Source: Sporosarcina sp. E16_8 (GTDB taxonomy: Bacteria > Bacillota > Bacilli > Bacillales_A > Planococcaceae). From it: a stretch of 41,096 bases of DNA. The notes beneath the pieces are model-generated. The model searched no databases. It was not told the origin of the DNA and was given only the letters and a program-made list of their open reading frames with translations. Made by a program: the position numbers and the translations under genes. Of the stretch, positions 36,919 through 41,096 are shown in pieces; the first letter of the stretch is position 1, and the number at the start of each line of letters is the position of its first letter. The DNA is taken from positions 1 to 41,096 of the forward strand of contig NZ_JADPRZ010000031.1 in NCBI RefSeq assembly GCF_017347095.1, in the 5' to 3' direction.

Positions 36919-37809
36919 ATGGATAATCAAGAAAAACCACATATCTTATTAATCGACGGAATGGCACTTCTATTCCGTTCATTTTTTGCAACATCAGCTA
37001 TGGGACACTACTTTCCCAATGCCGCAGGTGTACCGACAAATGGGGTACAAGGATTTGCGCGTCATACGATGACTGCAACGTCGATATTCAAACCGACACA
37101 TATGGCAGTTTGTTGGGATATGAGTGCACATACGTTTCGCAATGATTTATTCGATGGGTATAAAGCGAATCGACCTGCTCCGGCACCAGAGCTTGTTCCG
37201 CAGTTCGATATGACAAGAAGTGTTTCTGAACTAATCGGATGGAAAAACTACGGAATACTTGGGATGGAAGCAGATGATTTAATTGGGTCGATGGTCGAGA
37301 CGTGGGATGGTAAAGCGGAGATCACAATCGTAACAGGTGATAAAGACCTGCTCCAACTACTCAGACCGGGCGTTCAAATTGCGTTCATGAAAAAGGGATA
37401 CAACGTTTATGATATCTATACATATGAACGTTTTGTAGAAGAATACGGCATTTCACCAAAGCAGTTTATAGACACGAAGGCCTTCACAGGCGATACCAGC
37501 GATGGTTATCCTGGTGTTAAAGGGATTGGACCGAAAACTGCGCTTAAACTAATTAAGGAATATGGTTCGGTTGAGGGTGTAATTGAGGCCTTACATGAAT
37601 TAACCCCTGGCATGCGTAAAAAAATCGAAGAAGATATAGATATGCTTCATTTATCAAGAAAGCTGGCAGAGATCCATTGTGCGATTGACATGAATGATTC
37701 TATAGAAAATTTGGCAATCCCTATTTATGACACTGAAAAAAGGGAACTAATCGAGCGTGAAGGCTTTTCTATGATTGTCAGACAGGCGGATTCACTTTTT
37801 AAAAAATAA
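36919..37809 (+). CDS. ypcP: 5'-3' exonuclease, YpcP-like
   Basis: A stand-alone 5'-nuclease domain like that at the N-terminus of DNA polymerase I, 296 aa, likely acting in Okazaki fragment or repair processing. Metal-binding acidic clusters are seen in LLIDGMALLFRS, CWDMS, MEADDLIGS, TGDKDLLQLL and TGDTSDGYPGVKGIGPKTA, the last joined to the helix-hairpin-helix motif. The family's common SDN is SDG here. The length equals the Bacillus stand-alone enzyme. GGGGGAG six bases before the ATG at 36919 fixes the start; an open frame extends upstream to 36799 without a signal. Confidence 0.9.
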   Translation: MDNQEKPHILLIDGMALLFRSFFATSAMGHYFPNAAGVPTNGVQGFARHTMTATSIFKPTHMAVCWDMSAHTFRNDLFDGYKANRPAPAPELVPQFDMTRSVSELIGWKNYGILGMEADDLIGSMVETWDGKAEITIVTGDKDLLQLLRPGVQIAFMKKGYNVYDIYTYERFVEEYGISPKQFIDTKAFTGDTSDGYPGVKGIGPKTALKLIKEYGSVEGVIEALHELTPGMRKKIEEDIDMLHLSRKLAEIHCAIDMNDSIENLAIPIYDTEKRELIEREGFSMIVRQADSLFKK

Positions 37810-37810
37810 C

Positions 37811-37849
37811 CAAAAATCTCCCTACGAAATAGTTGTAGGGAGATTTTTG
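37811..37849 (+). terminator. Intrinsic terminator after ypcP
   Basis: CAAAAATCTCCCTAC (37811-37825) pairs perfectly with GTAGGGAGATTTTTG (37835-37849). Flanking A and T runs allow action in both directions. Confidence 0.88.
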
Positions 37850-38283
37850 GCGTCACGTCTGTTATTTAACGATTTACGTGCATAAAACACTAGTGAAAAT
37901 GGCTTGAAAACCTTCATTTTAACTGGACTATTTCCAACTATTTCGGAAATCCTGTTGCGAATAGTTGCCTGCCGCGTTTCAACAATCTTCAAGTGAAAAA
38001 TGCATTTGCTTCGAAAGAAAAGAATAGATGACTTTATATAGAGACTGTAAGTGCCCTTAATTTTAGTATATTCCAGTTCCTGGATATTTCGAAGTGTAGA
38101 AGTGATAATGGTCTTTAAGCAAAATGATAGTATTAAGTTATTTATTTACAGTTAATGAAACTTATAACTCATTAAGAACGTATCACTATTAGGACTGTTG
38201 TTGTTCAACTAACCGGGCAGGTTAGTGAAAGAACGGTTTATATTTTATTTATGATAGAATCAGGTGAAAAGTGAGGTGGAACA
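37850..38283. other. Non-coding stretch at the left edge of the repeat array
   Basis: No gene is seen. The only structured part is a half-copy of the array repeat at 38205-38233. Past it, a TATGATAGAAT stretch at about 38250-38260 could hold the -10 of the next gene. Confidence 0.45.
38205..38233 (+). repeat. Array repeat, copy A (right half)
   Basis: Contains ACTAACCGGGCAGGTTAGT, an inverted pair CTAAC/GTTAG around a short GC-rich loop. It matches the right half of copies B, C and H with one change. The left half is too diverged to call. Confidence 0.65.
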
Positions 38284-38682
38284 ATGGAACGTTTGAAGAA
38301 AGTGTCATTAAAAAGTAGGTTAATAACTGGCATAATCGTTTTTGTTATTCTTATTTCGGTTAATTATTATTTCCATCTTTTCAAACCTAAAAATTCATTA
38401 GACCTATATCAATCAATGACTTTTGCAGATGATTTTGAAGAGGCACAAAGTTTAATGTTAGAAGGATACGAGGCTAATTTTAAGGAAGAAGATTTTGAAT
38501 TTATCAATGGAACGAAAACAGTAGCAAACAGTATAAATCAATTTGCCCTTTTTGAATATGATGAAAGATCTTATCTGATTATGACTTCACCAGGTACACA
38601 AGGTATCCGAAAGTTAAAAGTTCTTGCAGTTGAAGAGTTACCAACAGAAATAAGGGATTACTTTCTTGAATTATCGCCATAA
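38284..38682 (+). CDS. Small membrane-anchored hypothetical protein, 132 aa
   Basis: No family recognised. A basic N-terminus (MERLKKVSLKSRL) leads into one membrane helix (about residues 13-32), leaving an acidic domain of about 100 residues probably outside the cell, with alternating helix and strand character (FALFEYDERSYLIMT). There is no lipobox. GAGGTGG five bases before the ATG supports the start. It is the first unit of the repeat-separated array, with repeat copy B beginning 11 bases after its stop. Confidence 0.75.
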   Translation: MERLKKVSLKSRLITGIIVFVILISVNYYFHLFKPKNSLDLYQSMTFADDFEEAQSLMLEGYEANFKEEDFEFINGTKTVANSINQFALFEYDERSYLIMTSPGTQGIRKLKVLAVEELPTEIRDYFLELSP

Positions 38683-38693
38683 TGCTTTTTAGT

Positions 38694-38770
38694 TTCACTA
38701 ACGGGTGCTTACTTCAAGAAGGAGTAAAGCTGTTTTCTTAATGAACTAAAGGGGCAGGTTAGTTCAATAA
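38694..38770 (+). repeat. Array repeat, copy B
   Basis: Left half CTAACGGGTGCTTACTTC followed by AAGAAGGAGTAAAGC, a T-rich linker, and right half ACTAAAGGGGCAGGTTAGTT. It has the same two-part layout as copies C and H, with more changes in the centre. Confidence 0.8.
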
Positions 38771-38811
38771 GAAAATATTAAAATATGTGAAAATTGGGAC
38801 AACTAATATGC

Positions 38812-38817
38812 TATAAT
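38812..38817 (+). promoter_or_regulatory. Candidate -10 of the GNAT gene
   Basis: A consensus TATAAT 28 bases before the GNAT start codon. The -35 is weak (TGAAAA, 18 bases upstream). It suggests the unit carries its own promoter between repeat and gene. Confidence 0.45.
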
Positions 38818-38844
38818 TTTTAAAAAGATAAGGGGTATTATACG

Positions 38845-39333
38845 ATGACTGTTAAACTTAAAGAAGTTTTGGAAATAGAAAAATCTATTTTGCGTAACTT
38901 TTACTCGTTGTATCTTCACGAGCTTTCGAATTTCACCACGAATTTAGATGTTGGAGAAGATGGTGTCTTTCATTATGAGGAATTGGATAAATTCTGGGAC
39001 GTAGATGGATTATCCCCCTATTTTATTAAGTTGAATGATGAAATTATCGGTTTTATATTACTATTAGAACGCCCATTTTTGAAAAAAAGCAATGATTATG
39101 GAATAAACGACTTTTTTATACTCAATAAGTACAAAGGGAAAGGATTGGCTGTACAGGCTGCAGGAAAGATATTTGAAGAGAAAACAGGGCAATATTTTGT
39201 AATGCAGGTTGTTGAAAATAAGCGTGCGGTTGCATTTTGGAAAAAAGTTTATAATGAGTTAAATATAGAAACTCATGAAAGACAAGACCTAATTGATGAT
39301 GAGCTATGTCTAATTCAAACGTTTAAAATTTAA
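38845..39333 (+). CDS. GNAT-family N-acetyltransferase
   Basis: A 162-residue GCN5-related acetyltransferase transferring acetyl from acetyl-CoA to an unknown amine. The beta4 strand segment EIIGFILLLERPF is followed by the acetyl-CoA pyrophosphate loop NKYKGKGLAVQAAGKIF (Q/R-x-x-G-x-G/A form) and the late ENKRAVAFWKKVY, all typical. AAGGGG lies ahead of the ATG. The stop codon directly abuts array repeat copy C. Such enzymes are frequent cargo in mobile cassettes, but the substrate cannot be inferred. Confidence 0.88.
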   Translation: MTVKLKEVLEIEKSILRNFYSLYLHELSNFTTNLDVGEDGVFHYEELDKFWDVDGLSPYFIKLNDEIIGFILLLERPFLKKSNDYGINDFFILNKYKGKGLAVQAAGKIFEEKTGQYFVMQVVENKRAVAFWKKVYNELNIETHERQDLIDDELCLIQTFKI

Positions 39334-39410
39334 TTCAACTAACGGGTGCTTTACTTCAAAGAAGGAGTAGTGCCTTTTTTACTAACGGGGCAGGTTAGTT
39401 TAAGAAGAAG
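39334..39410 (+). repeat. Array repeat, copy C (best copy)
   Basis: Left half AACTAACGGGTGCTTTACTT, then CAAAGAAGGAGTAGTGCC and a T6 run, then right half ACTAACGGGGCAGGTTAGTT. The right half is an inverted repeat AACTAAC/GTTAGTT-like hairpin. The left part plus T6 resembles a terminator. It begins at the base after the GNAT stop codon and is almost identical to copy H. Confidence 0.88.
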
Positions 39411-39471
39411 GTTTATTTTGAATGGTGTTGAATAAGTTAAAGTATGTAAATTTTTGAACAAAAGTGAAGGC

Positions 39472-39551
39472 GCTCTAAGGGGGGCTTTACTTTCAGGTGG
39501 GACTGGCACTTTTATATTGAACTAACAAGAGGGTTTGTTGAACAAGAAGGG
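39472..39551 (+). repeat. Array repeat, copy D (diverged)
   Basis: It keeps the order of the elements: CTAAGGGGGGCTTTACTTTC, GGTGGGACTGGCACTTTT, then GAACTAACAAGAGGGTTTGT and GAACAAGAAG. Only about 60 bases without a gene separate it from copy C, so this interval looks like an empty or decayed unit. Confidence 0.55.
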
Positions 39552-39597
39552 CATAGAATAAATCACTAACAATACAATATTTTAAAAGAGGGATATT

Positions 39598-39858
39598 ATG
39601 AACAACAATTACCAAATTGTAAAAGAAGTAATTGATGATTGGGACCCGAAGCAATTTTTACATCAGACACCTGAAGATGAATATAACCCAGAAATAGAGA
39701 TGATTGTAGACCTATTACCAACAGCAACTTCTGTTGAAAAATTAGCTGTAGTGATACATGAGGTATTTGTTATAATGTTTTCGGTTGATGAAGTATATTC
39801 GATTAATAATTGTTATCCAAGTGCATTAAAAATTTGGAACAAAATCAATGGCGGTTAA
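39598..39858 (+). CDS. DUF1871-like small protein (YugE-like), 86 aa
   Basis: A short acidic helical protein. IVKEVIDDWDPKQFL at the start, the EDEYNPEIEMIVDLL segment and SVEKLAVVIHEVFVIMF agree with the DUF1871/YugE family of Bacillales, which has the same length. No function is known for the family. AGAGGG precedes the ATG. It lies 47 bases after repeat copy D and 45 bases before copy E, in the same spacing as other units of the array. Confidence 0.7.
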   Translation: MNNNYQIVKEVIDDWDPKQFLHQTPEDEYNPEIEMIVDLLPTATSVEKLAVVIHEVFVIMFSVDEVYSINNCYPSALKIWNKINGG

Positions 39859-39902
39859 ATTCTAAACAAAACAAAAAATGACATTTATCAAAATCAATCT
39901 TA

Positions 39903-39960
39903 TTAAACTAACGGGGTGCTTTAGTTTAGCAATTTAAATCAACACTCAGTTGGCTTTTTT
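39903..39960 (+). repeat. Array repeat, copy E (left half)
   Basis: AAACTAACGGGGTGCTTTAGTTT at 39905-39927 is a nearly symmetric hairpin matching the left half of copies C and H. The following bases up to a T6 run (39955-39960) differ from other copies but end in the same T-rich way. Confidence 0.65.
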
Positions 39961-39988
39961 GCACATCCGGACCATAATGTGTAGCATA

Positions 39989-40013
39989 AACACCTTATCT
40001 GAGGTGTTTTTTT
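39989..40013 (+). terminator. Intrinsic terminator
   Basis: AACACCT (39989-39995), a six-base loop, AGGTGTT (40002-40008) and a T run to 40013. It lies downstream of the DUF1871-like unit. Confidence 0.7.
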
Positions 40014-40141
40014 AATGCCTTTTAAATGGGTAATTATGGTGCTATGATAATGAATAGTTCATCAACATAGTGTTGTTTAACTTGTGTTTAACAATCGGGC
40101 AATTTTGTGGGACAAGTTATCTTAGGGAGGGGAGTGAAAGA

Positions 40142-40537
40142 GTGTTAGTTTTTATTACAGTTTCGGCTATTATTCTTTTGTTATATATCCTAATTAGTCA
40201 TTTCGTTTTTAAAAGAAAATTAAACATTGAAGAAAAAAGGTTACGCCCCTTTTCAAAAAACAGAAATAAATTGTTTTTAATCACAGAAATCATCTCAATC
40301 ATTGCATTCACAGTCATTGGTATTGTTTATTTAAATCTAGCTGAGTCGGCGCATTTTTCTCGGACCTTCATTCCAAAACTTATTGTTGTGCTGCATTTCA
40401 CTCTTCAAGTAATCAGAGGATTGGAGCTCTGGGCATTTAATCGGGAAGAAAAGTCATATTATTATCAATCTTTAGGTGCTACGATGTTTCTGGCTTTGTT
40501 TCTAGTTTTCTATTTTTCGGAAGGTTATCCATTCTAG
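40142..40537 (+). CDS. Four-transmembrane protein, DUF4181-like, 131 aa
   Basis: An integral membrane protein with four hydrophobic helices (about residues 2-20, 48-68, 77-95, 107-126) and a basic loop after the first (KRKLNIEEKRLRPFSKNRNK). Length and layout agree with the DUF4181 family of Bacillus relatives, whose role is unknown; the family call is tentative. Upstream in-frame codons reach a TTG at 40070, but GGGAGGGG lies nine bases before the GTG at 40142, which is preferred. A TATGATAAT at 40043-40051 may be its -10. The bases at 40089-40116 (AACAATCGGGCAATTTTGTG) may be a decayed array repeat. Confidence 0.7.
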   Translation: MLVFITVSAIILLLYILISHFVFKRKLNIEEKRLRPFSKNRNKLFLITEIISIIAFTVIGIVYLNLAESAHFSRTFIPKLIVVLHFTLQVIRGLELWAFNREEKSYYYQSLGATMFLALFLVFYFSEGYPF

Positions 40538-40593
40538 TCTTTCAAATTATTTATGTTGATGAATCGATTGTATAACTTTTATTAGGAGAGGGT

Positions 40594-40670
40594 TAATCAA
40601 GAACCGGGCGCGATTCTTAAATAAGTGTCGCTGTTCTTCTTACACTAAAGGGGCTTTAGTTCATTAAGAC
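40594..40670 (+). repeat. Array repeat, copy G (variant form)
   Basis: A first hairpin AAGAA/TTCTT around a CCGGGCGCGA core (40599-40618), a linker with GTGTCGCTGTTCTTC, and a second perfect hairpin CTAAAG-GGG-CTTTAG (40645-40659). The second hairpin is a shortened form of the left half of copy E. It occupies the same place between two units as the other copies. Confidence 0.65.
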
Positions 40671-40713
40671 TTCTTCAACTACATAGGTTGTACGGAAGAA
40701 GGGAGTAATTAAG

Positions 40714-40809
40714 ATGAAAAAATATATTAACAAAGGAACAATAAAAATATTTTTATTAGGATTTATATTATATTTTATAATTTCAACGATAATAAAACTA
40801 ATATGGTAA
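40714..40809 (+). CDS. 31-residue single-span membrane peptide
   Basis: An ATG nine bases after GAAGGGAG opens a 31-codon frame: a basic start (MKKYINKGTIK), a hydrophobic helix IFLLGFILYFIISTII and a short end KLIW. The good ribosome binding site and its position between repeat copies G and H support a real gene. It resembles small membrane or toxin-like peptides, but no family is recognised. Confidence 0.5.
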   Translation: MKKYINKGTIKIFLLGFILYFIISTIIKLIW

Positions 40810-40853
40810 GACTTCATTGAGATTTGATTGGTGAAAAGATGAAAATCTCATAT

Positions 40854-40920
40854 TGAGCTAAAGGGTGCTTTACTTCAAGAAGGAGTAGTGCCTTTTTTAC
40901 TAACGGGGCAGGTTAGTGGA
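40854..40920 (+). repeat. Array repeat, copy H
   Basis: GAGCTAAAGGGTGCTTTACT, then TCAAGAAGGAGTAGTGCC, T6, then ACTAACGGGGCAGGTTAGTG. It is nearly identical to copy C over more than 60 bases although 1.5 kb away. Confidence 0.88.
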
Positions 40921-40947
40921 GGAAGGAATAGTATTGGAGGGGTTAAT

Positions 40948-41007
40948 TTGAAAGGTAAGATTTTAAATCGTATCGGTGACATTCAAGAAAAGGTTAAATG
41001 TTACTGA
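40948..41007 (+). CDS. Very short ORF, possibly truncated gene
   Basis: TTG start with GGAGGGG six bases upstream, placed 27 bases after repeat copy H like a normal unit of the array, but the frame (MKGKILNRIGDIQEKVKCY) closes after 19 codons. The last codons coincide with the start of the possible insertion-sequence end, so the gene may be cut by it. Confidence 0.35.
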   Translation: MKGKILNRIGDIQEKVKCY

Positions 41008-41096
41008 CACGGCTTAATGTCCATCGATTGACGGTAACCATTGTCCAATGATTGCTAAATTAATGTCCAACGTAAATTAGAGAAAAAGGGAACTAT
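40999..41096. mobile_element. Possible insertion-sequence end (IS21-like pattern), partial
   Basis: Three TGTCCA words at 41018, 41042 and 41064 lie 24 and 22 bases apart within ATTGTCCAATG-like contexts. IS21-family ends carry such spaced subterminal repeats for transposase binding. No transposase frame is visible before the window ends, so this remains a suggestion. Confidence 0.3.

Noticed and set aside
38205..40920. Array repeats as true integron attC sites
   Set aside because: The hairpin arms AACTAAC/GTTAGTT do not match the attC core GTTRRRY and RYYYAAC, and no integrase gene is visible in the window.
38205..40920. The spaced repeats as a CRISPR array
   Set aside because: Repeats are about 75 bases, imperfect, hairpin-rich and separated by whole genes of varied length rather than uniform short spacers; no cas genes are present.

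Overview
The window looks like a chromosomal segment of a low-to-moderate-GC Gram-positive bacterium of the order Bacillales, tentatively Planococcaceae (Sporosarcina or Lysinibacillus-like). This rests on strong AGGAGG-type ribosome binding sites, frequent TTG/GTG starts, and Bacillus-type genes: hutUIH, an OpuD-type carrier, a YpcP-type exonuclease, and a bdbCD-cadA neighbourhood like that of B. subtilis. The genus was not verified.

Layout. 1-2372: a palindromic repeat, a hypothetical gene, a LURP-one-related gene and a small voltage-gated-type K+ channel gene. 2723-6921: a divergent metal/thiol locus, with a CmtR-like repressor and a Cd/Zn/Pb efflux ATPase on the minus strand and the disulfide-forming pair bdbD-bdbC on the plus strand. 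Two identical-arm palindromic operators lie between them. 7369-10459: an Na+/Ser-Thr symporter with a structured leader, an HNH nuclease-like gene and a ZIP metal transporter.

10812-27629 is one collinear 15-gene exopolysaccharide cluster. It holds an initiating phosphoglycosyl transferase, a YwqE-like protein without its metal site, a fused Wzz/BY-kinase-like protein, a sugar epimerase, a candidate polymerase, three other glycosyltransferases and a flippase. It ends with a nucleotide-sugar module (ATP-grasp, VioA-like aminotransferase, RmlA, RmlB), a PLP decarboxylase and GalU. The genes predict a Wzx/Wzy-type polymer containing dTDP-Qui4N-derived sugar, possibly with an amide decoration.

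27816-35489: a BCCT osmolyte carrier, a Gly/Pro-repeat protein, and hutU-hutI-hutH for histidine catabolism. hutG, hutM and hutP are not in the window. 35745-37809: an Rpn-family nuclease gene with an apparent internal gene for its own C-terminal domain, then a YpcP-type 5'-3' exonuclease.

38200-41096 is an accessory region. Short single-gene units (membrane protein, GNAT, DUF1871-like, 4-TM protein, two very small ORFs) alternate with copies of an approximately 75-bp hairpin-rich repeat, like an array of cassettes. It ends with what may be the edge of an insertion sequence. The most interesting items are the rpn gene-within-gene, the repeat-separated array, the degenerate kinase/phosphatase pair of the polysaccharide locus, and the shared operators linking disulfide formation to metal efflux.
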